Assembly (NCBI GenBank): GCA_030062745.1
Contig: CP099842.1
Span: 7,049,822 to 7,113,821, forward strand
DNA from: Capitulum mitella
Lineage: Eukaryota; Arthropoda; Thecostraca; Pollicipedomorpha; Pollicipedidae
DNA: 64,000 nt
Direction of reading: 5' to 3'
Under the pieces are notes generated by a model. The model was not told the origin of the DNA. It made no database searches and was given only the letters and a program-made list of their open reading frames with translations. Below are positions 32,320-45,789 of the stretch, piece after piece (positions within the stretch are counted from its first letter, which is position 1; every line of letters begins with the position of its first letter). A program made the position numbers and the translations under genes.

Positions 32320-35300
32320 AGTGTAAACTTTAGGATGTCGTTGCAACTGACCTCGGTCAGGTTCAGCTGTATAGTTTTCTGATTGCCACCGGTCCGCACC
32401 CAAATTACTAATTCTTTTTGGCGCAGGGCAGCAGAATTATCAGGGCGTTCTTTACATCACGGACTCAGGTCTCGTCAAATGATTCCAACGAATGCATTAT
32501 TTCGTCGTCTTATCTGCGTCTGAGTCCGGACGTCGCAAAACTCTGATTCTCTGAACAGAACGCTTTCATGAATGGAGGATTGTAAGACAACTGAAGTCCG
32601 TACAGCCAGTTTACGTCGGAGTACTTTATTGACTTGACGAGACCATATTATTCTGGTGGGACGAATTTGCAATTACAGAGGGTCGCTAAAATAGGCTTAT
32701 TTCGGGCCTACTCACGGCCAATTATAGTATTGTTAGACATCACCAGGTTTCAGGGAGTGTATGTATTTCGTGTGATCATCAAAATATCGTCAATGGAAAG
32801 GCTGGGTTTTTTTAAAGATTCTCTGCTGGATTTCTAGGAATTATTATTTGGAAAGTTTGTCATAAGCCCAGCCTAATTCAGTAACTAAATGAGCCGGCAC
32901 GTTCCTTAGAGATCAGTGTCTAATTGCGAATGTGACTGATATAATCTTAGGCTTAGCATGTTCGATGCAAACAAACTGACCGCACGGTTCGGTTGTCCTG
33001 GAGCGTGTCTGGCAACAGAGGCGTCATAAAGTAAATCGAGAGACTTCCTGGCGGAAGAAACGTTCAGAATTCAGATAATTTACCGTAATGGACAGGATAT
33101 GACATTCCAGTACTGGAAATGCTTTGAAAATGCTGGCGTGGCACAATGTGCCCTGAAATTAATCGTTTATCACGCCTAGTGCACTCCTCCTCCCCTCGGA
33201 TCGATCTAGTGAACCGAACACTTGCCGTAATTTGAGCAAAATAAGCATTAACGAAAATCGTCAGAGGAAATCGTTGTGAGGTTTCGGCTCGCAGCGCACT
33301 GGTGCTGGCCGGACATATCAGCGCACATCCTTTTGATGACTGTCAACCGACTTTAAACGAGCGCAGCAAATGAGTGCGGCCGGCAGGAATCATTCATTCA
33401 GCATCACAAACGAAGTCTGTGACGCGCGCTGCTCGCGCTCTCCACAGGTGGGCCGATAGCGGCCGCGCGGTGTACAGACGAGGCGCGCGGCGGCCGCCGG
33501 GTACGGAGGCCCCGCGAGGCTGATTGTATGTGCGGAGAGTGATGACTGCAATCGAAGGAGACCGAATTCCTGGCGCGTCTCTCCGACCTGACGCCGAAAA
33601 AATAACGACAAGCCTAATCATACATTACGAGACAAACTATTTCATAAGTCAACAACAAAAGGGGTACAACGTGCAGGCATTAGCGAATTGGAAGATTTCT
33701 CTGATACCTTGTCCTCGAGATAAGTCCTTCAAGATGAAATCACCAGTTCAAGAGATAATTTGCCTTAATCAACAGCATGAGTCACGGGTCGCGGGTGAAA
33801 TGTCAGGACCTTCAGCACAAGCCTGCCGTCTCAAGACTTTCCCCAGACATGAGACGCGAAACATTGAGCCAGATTATCATTTGTTACTGAAATGTAATTC
33901 GTCAACGGACCCGGTAATTAAATTCAGGCTACATAATAAAACGCAAGGACCGAAGGAAATCTACTTAATAGGGTATCGGTTAGGACGACAGAGGTTTGTG
34001 TAGCCATCCCAGGCTCGCGTGTCGGCTGCAGGAAAAGTTTTCTCTGCCGTATTTAATCTTACTCCTGGATTGACGTTAGGATGATCCTCGGCTGATTATC
34101 ATGACTGAAGACATCAAAGAATCTGAGCTCTACGATCGCTGTCTTTCGCTGGATAGAAATTACGGTAATGACGCGTACTAGTTTCGCCATATCAGCGAGT
34201 ATTCCGCCACTCCATTGGCAATAATTCGTTGCAACGCATGCGGCGAAGCTGTTCAGTGAAGCTGAGTTCCAAAGACAAGTTGGACGTTTTGCCAGTTGTT
34301 TCCGTTACTTTTGTTTCCATCGTTCTCTTATTTATTCACGCTTTACAAAAAGCAAGACCATTGCCACCAAGGCACTTTTTATCTCGACTTGGCAATTTCG
34401 CTTATTTCCGTTCCGGAATAAGTCTTTGGTCAGGCTGGGGTGTGTTATTTGGATTCAGGAATCTCGTTTCGCCAATATCCTCTACAAGGTTGGCCGTGTT
34501 GTTCATTAGCTGCTACATGCATCAGATAGTCACGGTGAATAAACTCGATTAGGGGATCAGCTCGTTAACTTCAGTCATTTCGTCTTGGACTGGACTTTTT
34601 CGGGCAAGGGTTTCTGATTATGCACGGGACAACTAAGTCCACATTTACGTCACAGCTTGTTGACATTTCCATCGGCAGTTTTTTTAAACTTCAAAATGGT
34701 CGCAGCCAAAAAGGTTCCGGAAAATTGAATTATTAACGGCTCGCACGGTTGGAGAACCGTCCCCGTCCATTGCATCTTTTCGGCGGTGGCCAGGCCAAGA
34801 ATTCCCTGTATCCTCCTGAGAGCAAGATGAGGTCAACGTCAGACTCGGGTTCCTGCAGCAATGAACGTCAAGGATCAAGTGGCCGGTGCCATCGTCATAT
34901 GGTTTCCCCGCACCCAGCCGTGGAGATGAGCTGAGCAACCACGGGCGCGCCTCCAGAGCGGTTCCGTTCCCCGGGCGGGAGAAACCAAAGCTTCTCGGAG
35001 AGGTAGAATTTAGTACATTACAATACAGCTACATCAATGACGGCAACTGGTCGTAAGCTCTGGTTCTCAGGACAAGGATGGAGACCTGATGGACGGTGCA
35101 GAGTACGGGCGGAATTAGCCTTGACACGGAAGGGAAAGTATCGGGGAAAGGGTAATGCGCTGGCCCATAATGGGTGGAGTTTGTTAACGTAGTCAAGCAA
35201 AGGTGGGCTGGGGTATACACACAAGTAGTGCAGGGTGGCGTACCCGCCACCTTGGCAGTGGCCTGGGGTTGTAGAGGCCCGTCTCAGGTACGCTTTGTTC

Positions 35301-35740
35301 CAGCCTGGCGATGCGGTTCCGCCTGCAGGGAAAGAGCGGCACTGCATCGTGGAACAGGCGGGCCGAGGCACCGGTTTGGCGAGATTGACGCCGTGGGACA
35401 AGGAAATCGCCCGAAAACAGATGGGCTGGAACCATATCAGTGGGGGCGGGGACACGGCGACTCCCAGCGGGGGACAAGGACTCAGCGAGGACTGGTGACC
35501 CCTGCTCGCAAGGTCAGGAACAAAGGAAAGGTGCCATGGACTGGTCAGGTCTTGACCAAGGTAAAAATGGCCCGGGACCGGTCAAGGCGCGGTAACCCGA
35601 TAAAACCACTTAGTTGGGACAAGGGCCAATATTTAGTTTAGGCTGAAGACGATTCTTGATCACCCCGTTATTATCGGCCTATAACGAGACCACTTTGCCG
35701 TATGGTTGCACTAGAGCCACGGACAGTCCCAGAACGAGTC
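32320..35740. other. Intergenic, no supported gene
   Basis: AT-rich with a GC patch at 33.37-33.55 kb. Open frames of up to about 155 codons at 33.5-34.0 and 35.0-35.6 kb lack recognisable motifs and codon bias. Confidence 0.5.
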
Positions 35741-35750
35741 CCAATCATGG

Positions 35751-35845
35751 ACGTAGCCAAGGGGGACCATGGGGGTCATGGCCCCCGTGAGTCAGGTGGT
35801 CTTCACTAGATATGTAGCAATTTTTCAGGAATATGGAATAGTGAT

Positions 35846-35876
<31 letters not shown>

Positions 35877-36019
35877 TGCAAAAGCAAACATTATATGTTT
35901 TCCTGTACGTTAAATATGAGGTATATCACATAGAATTCCTGCTTTTTCACATAGACTGGCATATGACCACAAAATTTGACATTTGCTCCCCCCCCCCCTG
36001 AGGTAGATCCTGGCTACGT
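35751..36019. mobile_element. MITE-like element with 9-bp terminal inverted repeats
   Basis: ACGTAGCCA at 35751 and TGGCTACGT at 36011 enclose a 269-bp segment with paired CCCCC/GGGGG blocks and an internal (AT)n run (35847-35875). A second segment with similar ends (GGCGTAGC near 42272, GCTACG near 42487) also has a TA-rich centre. Confidence 0.45.
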
Positions 36020-36485
36020 GCCTGGTCTCAGTTACTCCAGGGACAGGGATAGGGACAGGGTTGCGGCGCAAACCATCCCGTCTGCAGATCCAAAGTCTGC
36101 CAAGCGGGAACTAGCTCTTAATTGCTGATTGTTTTGGGGTCGAGCATTTACTCTACCTTGAAGGCATCTGTTGCAACTGATAACCTTGCACAGCTGGAGG
36201 AAAAAAAGAGGCCGATCAGAGGTTGATTAGAGGACAAAGGAAAGACAGTGGCGCGTCTGATGCCGAGGCGATTGACATGGGGGGGGGGAGACGAGGACCC
36301 AGCGGTAGCGTATCGTTGCTTAGCGGGAATAAGCAGTGGCAATGGCCTCGGAGGTGAAGACAGATTTTCACTCAGCAATGCGAGGGAACCAGCCGCCCAA
36401 ATCTTAAGCCCAATAGGTGGGAAGGCCCATTTACCCGTTACCCATTTTTTTATATTTATATGCATATTTACCCATTTACCCGTTA

Positions 36486-36511
36486 CATTTGGGTTTTGGA
36501 AAACCCAAATG
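36486..36511. repeat. 26-bp near-perfect palindrome
   Basis: CATTTGGGTTTT and AAAACCCAAATG flank a GG centre. Just upstream, CCCATTTACCCGTTA-type words repeat several times (36423-36485). Confidence 0.8.
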
Positions 36512-36822
36512 ACCGAACGTCTGTGGGGTGCACAGGGACCCATCCGTCCATCCACCCAGCCGCCCAGATTTGCCCACTCACCCATCGTAGGAAAAATCTT
36601 TCCCGTGAGCATGAACTGCCTATATGATCGAGTCGAATATGATCATGCCTATATGATCGACTCTACTCGACTGCAAACCTCCACCTATAACTTTTGGTAC
36701 TGGCGACATGACCTGACCATCTGCAGACCGACAGTGTACTCGTCCCGAAACCACTGCAGGCGACGGCTCCGCTGATGACGGAAGTGGGAGAGGCCACAGC
36801 TGTCTGGCAGACGCGGCACTGT

Positions 36823-36853
36823 GGGTGCGTTTGGGAGGAACCCAAACGCACCC
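36823..36853. repeat. 13-bp perfect hairpin
   Basis: GGGTGCGTTTGGG and CCCAAACGCACCC are separated by five bases. No terminator-like T-run follows and the function is unknown. Confidence 0.8.
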
Positions 36854-37551
36854 GGCAGGGTCGGAGACACGTTCTGGCGGCCTCCTGCATCGGTTTGGCC
36901 TTTTTGCATAATGTTGCAGAATGCTACGCAATGTTGCAAGGGCCGATATCTCGCCGTGGCGCCAAACGGACAGATTTCGCGAGGTCGAAATCCATCAAAG
37001 GATCTTCAGACCAACAAGCCGCAAAAACCGCAATGTTGCACGACTATTTGCGACAGCAAATGACATGTCACAACATTAAATGCGCTTTGGAGTTGCAGAG
37101 GACTCGTGTGGTTGTCATGACCCTACGTGGACTTCCGGGACATGGGAGTAGAGAAGTCCAGGGCAGGGGCACAGCCAGGATTTTCTGAAAGGGAGGGGGG
37201 GGGGGGCGGAGCTGTGTGAGAACTGATATCATACGAAAACCGCCTGCTGGGAAGACGATATGTAATGAATTTCATTAAAAAGATTCCTATTGGCCACCGG
37301 CAGGTATTCCCGTAAATGGAGTAAGGCAAGACACCTCGCTCGCTGCGCCTGTGGCGTTAAAAAAACGCGAACCTAAGGAGAGGGGGGCCGGACACCCCCT
37401 CTAGCTGCGCCGGTGGTCCAGAATCCCACCCTGCTACGCCATTTTGAACACTTGGCTTGGCGCTACAGTAAAAGTTTTCGGATCTGCCAGTCGTTCTCTA
37501 TATTTCTTTGGCTTTTGGACAAATGGCATTGGATGTTGTCTGGATGTAACC

Positions 37552-37647
37552 CGTCACTGTTGTGCAATATATATTTATATATATACATATATATATATAT
37601 ATGTCTAATATATATTATAGACATTCCGTCATTGCACAACAGTGACG
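37552..37647. repeat. 17-bp inverted repeat around a TA-rich core
   Basis: CGTCACTGTTGTGCAAT and ATTGCACAACAGTGACG are exact inverted copies bounding about 60 bp of alternating AT. It has the form of a very small foldback element. Confidence 0.85.
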
Positions 37648-38808
37648 AGATTAATTTACGGATACAGATTAAATTACAGATTAAATTATAGGGGTATTCC
37701 AGACCGAACACCAATAGTTAAACGGTAGAACATGTTGAATGGGAATGCACATATGCGTATCCGTCATGACGAAGAAGCTAGCATTACGCCTATGGCTACT
37801 TTCGCGTATGTATATCGCGTTTATATATATATCGCGTTAGATGGCGCTCATGGGACAAACTTTCACTTGCTTTATGTCCTTGCGACCACTTTCCAGAAAG
37901 ATCCTCCTACTTCACACTGTGCCCTTCTTTTTAACGATCTGAGTCTTGAACTCCGTCGCATCGATGACCACACTATGGGCGGAATGTGTGTAAGAAGGTT
38001 TCAGGCTAGCTGTCGTTATAGTTACTTCGATTTTTGTACGTTATAACATTTCGGCCGGTGAGACCCAACCAGTTGAAGCAATTTGCGAATAAGTCTGTGA
38101 CTGACAGAGAAGTTTCAGCCATCGTTTAGAGCAGTCACATTCTTGAGCAGGAAGTCAGATCAAGATGTTATGGCATTTTAGCCTTCGTGTACCATCTTTC
38201 CTTTTACTTTCGCCGACGCTGCTTATGTCCAAAAAACATTATGTTTGCCTGATCCCTGATCATCGAACTATCTCACAATTCCCAAAGCGCCAATCGGCAT
38301 GGAAATTGACCAACCAGTTTTGTATCCAGCAACCCAAACCTTCTCGAGATGAACTGCTGACTGTTCTCTGGCGCCTGTGACGATACCAGGGGCTTTGCTG
38401 AAGAGGAGGAAGGGAGCCGGGCCTCCTTTGCGGCTGAATATTTCATGTTTCTTTATGCGCGAAAAGCGAAAATAAGTATAAATAGCCGGAACTCCAAAAG
38501 TGGCCAAAATCCAGTTTTCAGTTTTGGGGGCTAGGTTTTGTGCAGGCAATGGCGATATCCTGGTTACGCCCCTGGATAGGACTAAGGTAAGCCGGTTACG
38601 GCAGAGTTTTCAAAACCGGGATGGACTTACGTCAGTTTTGAAGTCGTTGCTGTTCTTGCAAAATAAAGGAGGACGTGTTAACATATCCTCAGGTTAACGC
38701 AATTGGCCCTGCTGCATCTTTTCCAGCAGCGACATCGCGAACACCAATCAATATTGGCCGATATCTTTAGTTTCCGATTCCTGCAAGCGCCCACCACATA
38801 GTGGACAG

Positions 38809-38999
38809 GTGGCCGCCTTTAAGCGCGCGCGGACGAAGGGGAGGGGGTGGGGGGGGCAGGCGCCGGTCGCCGCCACCGACGACCAGTGCACCTGTGGCCT
38901 CTGCCGCGGCGAGTCGGCTGCCGGCCGCGTCCGCCGCCGGTCGACGGAGGACCGGCCTGTTCTCAGACGTGCGACGTCGGCCGCCGCGTCTGGCGGGTG
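38809..38999 (+). other. GC-rich exon-like island with strong donor
   Basis: In AT-rich DNA, a 190-bp GC-rich block lies between an AGTGGACAG acceptor-like site and a GGCGG/GTGAGTC donor. One frame reads DDQCTCGLCRGESAAGRVRR and onward without a stop, but another frame is open too. It could be an isolated exon of an unseen plus-strand gene or a displaced piece of the GC-rich compartment. Confidence 0.25.
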
Positions 39000-39559
39000 A
39001 GTCTCGGCATCGGGCTGACTGACGCTGTGCCGGCCCAGCCTGTCGTCAGACCAGCCTCCCAGTGCGCATCACGTGCGTGTCTGGCCGCGCCGGGACCGGC
39101 CCGGAGTCGGAAGCCGCAGAAGCCGCACACGAGCGGGACGGCCTGCCGGGCTGCCGGCCGGGGCTTCCGGCAAGCAGTTACAGAGGCTAGTTTTTCAATG
39201 CCCCAAATGTCAATGCTTTAATCCCTCCTCTTTATTGTTATCTCTTGCTCGTTTGCTTGGTTCTGGAAGAGATGGCAAAGCTTTGTCTGTTTAATTCATT
39301 ATTCAACAACTAGCGGTTTGAAATGTTGACGTTTTTAACTATTTTGCGTACATCTGGCACGTTTGAACAGCTTTGCTTGGAAGTGCGTAAATTTCGATTT
39401 TGCTTCATGTAATCTGATCGGATAAAGCAGATGATCTGTGGTGTTGTCAGGCGCGGACGCGGAGAGGGTGGGACACAGGACCCCGCTCTCCCTCCCCCGA
39501 TCGACCACATAAGCGCATCTGCTGTGAAATATTTCCTTGTTCCGCCGAAAACGTTCCCC

Positions 39560-39830
39560 ACTGACTCACTGAAGTCGCTTCTTTCAGCGAACATGTCCCT
39601 GCCTTTGAAACCGCCCCATTCAAATGAAGGCGTCCCTACCACTTCTTGCGAAAGCTGCCCACCCACAGAAGGCGCCTCCGGTATCAAAGGCGCCCTTCCC
39701 AACTGAAGGTGCGTCTTGTCACTAAAGTTGGTCTCGCCCAAATGAAAGCGACCTTTTCTACTGAAGGCTCCCCCACCTGCTCAGAAGGTTCTTCCAGTGT
39801 CAAAGGTGCCCCTCCTGACTAAAGTTAGTA
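39560..39830. repeat. Degenerate short tandem repeat
   Basis: Words such as CAAATGAAGGCG, CAGAAGGCGCC, CAAAGGCGCCC, CTGAAGGTGCG and CAAAGGTGCCCC recur every 25-35 bp with heavy drift. Confidence 0.5.
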
Positions 39831-40859
39831 GCCGCCCGTTGCGTCCCCGGAGGGAATGCTTCTCCCGATCGAAATTCCTGGATCCACCCCTGGGGTGTTG
39901 CAGTTGTATACACCACAGCCCAAAGTCGGGGCCTAGACGAAGGTTAACGTCCTGCACATAAGGACACGGGAAATAAAGTCAGGTCCGTGTTTGTCAAATT
40001 CGTGTTTGCCGTGCTTATGGTCATGTGATGGCAGATCAAAGGCAGGTACAGGACGGCAGCCATACCACTTTTACCAGTTTGAAATATTTTCGACAAGATC
40101 CCAAGGAGTTGAGGAATGAAATTTTCTTGATATGGCTTGGGCTCTGCGAGCTTTAAAAACGTCCTCACGTCACTACTCATGCATGCAAAAACTGTAAACC
40201 CTTCACTTTCCCCCTGCACGTTTGGCCTACGCATCACTTCCGCTCGTCGGTGACGAAGGATCGAGTGGCGACATTTGTGTTTAACCGGAGGACGGTTTCG
40301 TCAGTGTCGGCGGTATTTTTAGGACACCGCGGCCTCGGACCAGCCTCACGTAACTGCCCCGCGGCTCTGCATATTTATTCGCGTGAAGCTAACGAGCCGG
40401 TCGGAAAACACCAGCCAATTCATGTTCAGCCGACCTTTCAGGGCCCCGAGAGCGCCCGACTGGCTGCATCGCAGGGCAACCTGTCAGCTTTAAATCAGCT
40501 GGTTTATGCGAAAGTTAGCCCGCGGCGGGCGTTCGGCAAATGTTCATGCTGAATGAAAGAAAAAATCTAACAGCAATACATCGAATGAAAGAGATCTTAG
40601 GCTGCAAAGCTTTCTACAGGGGTGTTTGACCACGACGTAAAGAAGGGGAGGGAGCATTCGCTCAGGGGGCGCCGATCCCTAGGAAGGGCGCCATCTACTT
40701 GGTATCATATTTAGATTGGTGTCATATTTAGGCGTATTTAACTGCACGCATCTCGACGCGTTTTTAAGTCGATAAATATTCACGAATAGGGACGGTTTTA
40801 GGGATTCAGCTGAAGAGGATTTTTGTGCTCCTTTGAAGATATGTACGATCCCAAACTTT

Positions 40860-41640
40860 TGACGTCATTTTGGCGTCTGCACGGAGACGTCTGGTCTGGA
40901 TGGAACGTCAAGTCTGTGAGGGGCGTCTGCTGATAGGAATTCAAAGTTTAGTGCATTCAGACTGCATTGCCACAACAGCGCCCAGAGGTGCGTCTGACCC
41001 GTGCTTGCCTCCTGGCCCATGAAGAGCGCCTGTTTTTTAGGATGTGTGTGGTCTGTAAGGGGCGCCGAGCCCCTGAAGGGGAACTGATATGTATGAGGCG
41101 GAGGCACTTGACCTGACCTGGCGCCGAATATATAAGGGGTATCCGATCCGTTTAGGGGCCACTGGTTTCTATACGGCACCGTATAGGCATGTAAGGGCCG
41201 CGTGGTGAAAGTGATTTGGATTTCACGGGAGCTCCGAGTCCATGTTCTCATGGCGTCATGGAGAGGCAACTGATCTGTACGGGAGTGCGTGGCCTGTAAG
41301 GAGTGCACGCTTTATAAAATGTGCCTCGCCTATACGAGGTCCCAAGTCCTATAAGGGCACCTGGTCTGTGCAGGGGCACCAAGCATGTGAGGGGTACCTA
41401 ATCTGTACGGGATGCTCCACTGGAAAAGGGCACCGAGTCCCTGAGGGCTGGGCGATCTGTCTTGGGGAGGGGGGCGCCTGACCTGTAAGAGGGTCTGTTT
41501 CTTAAATTTGCCTGGTCTGTGAGGGGCACCAAAATCATCAGAGGTGCTTCATCTGTGCGGGATGAGGGGACGCCTGGCCTGTAAGGGGTTCCGAGTTCAC
41601 GAGAAGTGTTCGGCCTGTAAATTGAGAAGGGGCTAGAGGC
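40860..41640. repeat. Degenerate minisatellite-like array
   Basis: A CTGTAAGGGGCACC-like core recurs about every 25-35 bp with many substitutions (for example 41050, 41286, 41375, 41518, 41579). There is no coding signal. Confidence 0.55.
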
Positions 41641-42559
41641 TGATGATTGCTTATGCGGTCAAAAACTCCCTCCTCCCAGGAAAACATCCCCCGGATTTTG
41701 GCCACTCTTTGTGCCGAAGTTTAAAAACTGCTTTGTCAATTTTCTTCAGTCTTTTTGCTATGGCATAAGGGGGGGGGGGGCCCGCAGCGCGGGTAACGAA
41801 ATAGGGGCATGTCCTCCCTCCGACTTGTACACACATGGCTGCCTACCCAGTCCTCACTCATACCGTAACTGTTTCAGAGGTACGATCCTATCCGATTAGT
41901 TGTCCGTTCAAATTGTATGAGAGCGAGTCACTGCCCTTGCATGGATGGCTAGTTTTTCCTTATCCGCGTCGACCCTGGGCGGTCTTTGCCTGGATTTGGA
42001 TGTCAGGCTCAGTAAGCCCTGGGTTTCACTGACCATGACCTTGAGGACACTCAACCCTAAAGTCCGCGTCCGGCGAACCTATCCACCGCCCGGGTACTGC
42101 AAACTCGATGTGACACTCTCTGAATCTTAACTGCAAGAAATTCTTCCGAAAATGCAATCCGTAGTTCAGCACGAGTCAAGACAGGTGTTTCGTATACAGC
42201 AGATATCCGTCCGCTGCGATGTAAATCATTCACCAGAAACACGTTTCGCCGTCTGCTGGCGCCGCGCCAGGGGCGTAGCGGATTCCAGAGAACTGATGGG
42301 TGCAAAGACGTTTTATGAGAAAAGCAGCATTTTTTTTGTAATTCGCCTCATATTTAAGGTACAGGAGAACATATAAGGGGTGCTTTTGCAACATATATAT
42401 GACAACTATTCCGTCGTGCGAAGTCGTCATATATCAAGTGCAGACCGCTTGGCTCCGGGGGGAAATGGTCCCCGTGGCCCTCCTTGGCTACGTCCCCGGC
42501 CCCTTATACGACTAGAGGGGCATTAAGGCTTCCAGATACACTCCATATAACATAACAGG

Positions 42560-42870
42560 GAGATACGTGATACAACCATGGAGAGCACCGGAGACGCTCA
42601 GATGGTCCATGACACTGCACAGGGGCCTTGAAATCGCCAAACGGTCTTTTTTAATTGTCAGAGGGTCCCTGAGACGGCAAATATGCCCCCCCCCCCCAGA
42701 GACGACATGAGCAGCCTCAAGGACATCAGGGGGTCCACTGCGACTGCTAGAGTACCTTTGGGACTGTTAACTAGCAGTCTCTAACAATAGGGGCCCATGA
42801 GACGACCAGACGAGCCCCTGAAACTGCTAAGCATTGAAAGGTCCTGACAGCTGGGGAATTCCACGACAAA
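42560..42870. repeat. Degenerate array of GGTCC-TGAGAC-GC units
   Basis: Short units containing GGTCC, TGAGAC or TGAAAC and CTGCTAAG-like words repeat to about 42850, then lead into the sequence AGCTGGGGAATTCCACGACA. A reverse-complement relative of this block lies at 49254-49690. Confidence 0.55.
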
Positions 42871-42904
42871 GCGACACGGCGAAGGGGTAACCGCCCAACC
42901 TCAT

Positions 42905-45140
42905 GTCTCAGATTTCGGCTAAAATTGTTGTAGAGTTTCAGTATGCCCTGAATCCACCTTCACAAATTTTAGTTCCATCAGATCAACGGCTCAGGAGTTA
43001 TAGCCTCCGGCATTTCGGCGAAGTCACGCTGCAGGACTTTGTTTGCTGGCCGACAGTTCTGTGAAATATTGTTCGAAGTTCAAATATTTGGACATTTTTA
43101 GCCTTCAGATGTTCAATAAATCTTTAGTTGTCAGACCTTTTAGATGCGATAAAAAATAAAAAGTCGCAGTATGACTTCAGGTCACGTAACCTCCGGTGGA
43201 CTCGAGGTTCGTAAAAATGTTAAATTATGTTTAGCCAGAACGGAAGGCCAATATGTTGGCTCCATACGTAGCAATTGAATGAAATTGGGTTTTTGCTATC
43301 AATGCTCATTTTGAGAGCACCAGTTTTATGGTATTCGAAGATTCTCGAGATATCGCCTTTTTTTCTTTTTCGAAGATTCTCAGGATCTCGGGATCTCAAG
43401 AACTAGCAGAGCTACGGTGATGAGAGTGACACCAATCAAAAGTTCACCAAATTTCATTAGTAATAGATGCATAGTTATTGACTTAGAGTTAAAATTCTAG
43501 GGTCAGAAAATCAAACAAGGTCGTGTCATGACATCCAGTCTGAGGGCAATTGAGCAAATATGGCGGTCTATTAGGCTCATCTTGAGCACCAAATGTTTAA
43601 AACGAACAAAATGATTTTTCATGGTCAAAAGACATTTTTGCTCCTCCAGTCATGAGGGGCCAGATCAACAGCCATTGGAACACAACAGTGATTTGTGTCA
43701 AAAATGGCACTCAAGTAAAGTTACTCTGAGGATACTTTTCGGAATCACCATTGCAAATGTTTGGCCACGCATGAAAAAATTATCAGGATTAATATAGGCC
43801 ATCTAAGGTCATATCGGGTCAACTAAGCTCAAATATTACAACGCTGGTATCTAAGAATTGGGTAAAGGAGCGAGTGTCAAACAAATGCCATTTGATCTTA
43901 TTATTATGCTGATGTGTCTTTGAGCAGCGTGGCAGTCGTGAAGGGCATGTCAGGTCAGGTCAGATCGAGGACGATAGCAGACCAAATGCGTCTGTCTCGT
44001 TTGAAATCGAACACCGTGACACCGCGATTTTTCGAATGAGACAGACACATTTTGCCTAGTTTTGTCCTTGACCTGACCTGACTTGACCTGTTCAGGACTT
44101 CCATGTCATTCAAGAACACATCAGCATGACTACAGCGATCAAATGGCGTTTGCTTGGCATTCGCACCTAATGTTGTCATATTTGACCTTAGATGACCTGA
44201 TATGACCTAAGATGACCTACAGTGACCTTTTTCCGAGTTTTTCCATTTGTGACCACACATCTGCATCGGTGATTCCGAAACGCATTCCTGAAATAAATTT
44301 ACTCGAATGCCATTTTCAGAACCAATCAGTGCTGTGTTCCAATAGCTGCTAACCCGACCCGACGTCACCTGAGCAGTGGAAAATATCTTTTTGACAATGA
44401 AAAACGTTTCTGGTCCTTTTTGAACTGCTCAGTACTAAAAATGAATTTATAGAACCGTCATATTTGTCTTAATTGCCCACAGATTTCGAACGAAATAACA
44501 TGACCTTGTTTGACCTTCTGATCCCAGAATATTATCTCAGAGTCTATAAGTACACATCCATTTTTCATGAAATTTGATGAGCTTTTGATTGGTGTCACTC
44601 CCATCTTCGTATCTCTCTTAGTTCTCGAGATTCTGGGGCGGGGTCTCGAAAACCTTGAAATATAGTAAAATTTACGCTCTTAAGATGGGTTTTTGTAACA
44701 AAAACTCTCTTTCTTTTATTTACTACATATGAAGATCAAAATATGGGTCTTCCATTCTGGCTAAACAAAATTTTACATTGCCATGGGCATCGAGGTCACC
44801 GAAGGTTACATGATCTGAGGTCATACCGGAACTCTTTTATTACTGATCGTATATAAAAAGTCTGACCAGTGGTGGTTTTCTTGAACTTTTGCGAGTTCAG
44901 AAATGTCCGAATACTCACATTTCCAATAATATTTCACATAATTATCGACCACTGAACAAATCCTTGTAGCGTGATCTCGCCGAAATGCGGGAGGCTATAA
45001 CTCCTGAAACTTTGACTTGATCATTGAGGACCTGAGAACTGAGGAGGGGAACTTTGACCTGGAACTTTGACCCGATTTGACCTGACAATTAACACATGTG
45101 GATTCAGGGCATAAAGAAACTCTGTACACCAATTTTGGTC
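42905..45140. mobile_element. 2.2-kb imperfect inverted repeat (foldback element)
   Basis: Two arms of about 1.1 kb are reverse complements over their whole length with a spacer of about 15 bp near 44017. Matching landmarks: GAGTGACACCAATCAAAAG at 43426 with CTTTTGATTGGTGTCACTC at 44584, and CAGGAGTTATAGCCTCC at 43010 with GGAGGCTATAACTCCTG at 44990. By eye the arms are about 70-80 percent identical, so the element is old. No open frame of note. The arms carry many TGACCT/AGGTCA half-sites, densest next to the axis. Confidence 0.85.
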
Positions 45141-45269
45141 CCGGTCTGAGCAGGGCCTATTTTAAGGAAAAATGACTGCGGGGGCAATTCTGCGAACGAG
45201 ACGCGTTGGCTGAGACCACTCCCCCCCCCCGGCATTTGTGTTCTCCTTACTGAATTTTGTCCACTTCAT

Positions 45270-45335
45270 ATATATATATATATATATATTCCTACGGAAA
45301 GGACATATATATATATATATATGTATACATATATA
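45270..45335. repeat. TA microsatellites
   Basis: Two (TA)n blocks around the short unique sequence TTCCTACGGAAAGGACA, a pattern repeated at several other places in the right half. Confidence 0.8.
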
Positions 45336-45789
45336 AGGGCGAATTACGATGAACACTTCCACAGCGCTCTGTCATTAACTGATATGTCTTTTGGAGGAAA
45401 TCATGTGTGCAAAATATGACCTTGGTCCAGAACTCTTAAGCACTTTCACACGAAGACTGTATGTCGTTTGTGCTGGATTTTATTTTATTTCGATGAAATT
45501 CGCGCCGGCTTTTGTTCATTCCGAGCCCATTAAATTCAAAGAACACCATTTCATTTATCCCCAGCAATAACTCATTCTCCATGGACTTGTGATCCCTGGG
45601 ACATTCGCTCAGGGACAGATGTGTCTGAAGTGCCCCCAAACGTGTTTTGTGCTTCAGTTTTTTAAACCATGCGCACGATATGCATAAAATGCACATCATA
45701 GTACTCCTTTTGACACACTGGATCGAAAGACACTTCGCATTCTGTCTCGGGTCATAGGTCACTGGCCCTGTCGGCAGCAGTGTGGCTTA

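Noticed and set aside
31628..32382. Similar open frames in each copy of the 244-bp repeat, considered as a repeat protein.
   Set aside because: The unit length is not divisible by three and the frames differ between copies; substitutions are not clearly biased to silent sites.
33524..34003. A 159-codon plus-strand open frame.
   Set aside because: No recognisable motif, no codon bias like the real exons, and no splice or promoter context; length alone is within chance for tens of kilobases.
35018..35641. Overlapping open frames of about 145-155 codons on both strands.
   Set aside because: Both strands are open over the same DNA and neither resembles a known protein, so this is probably a repeat fragment.
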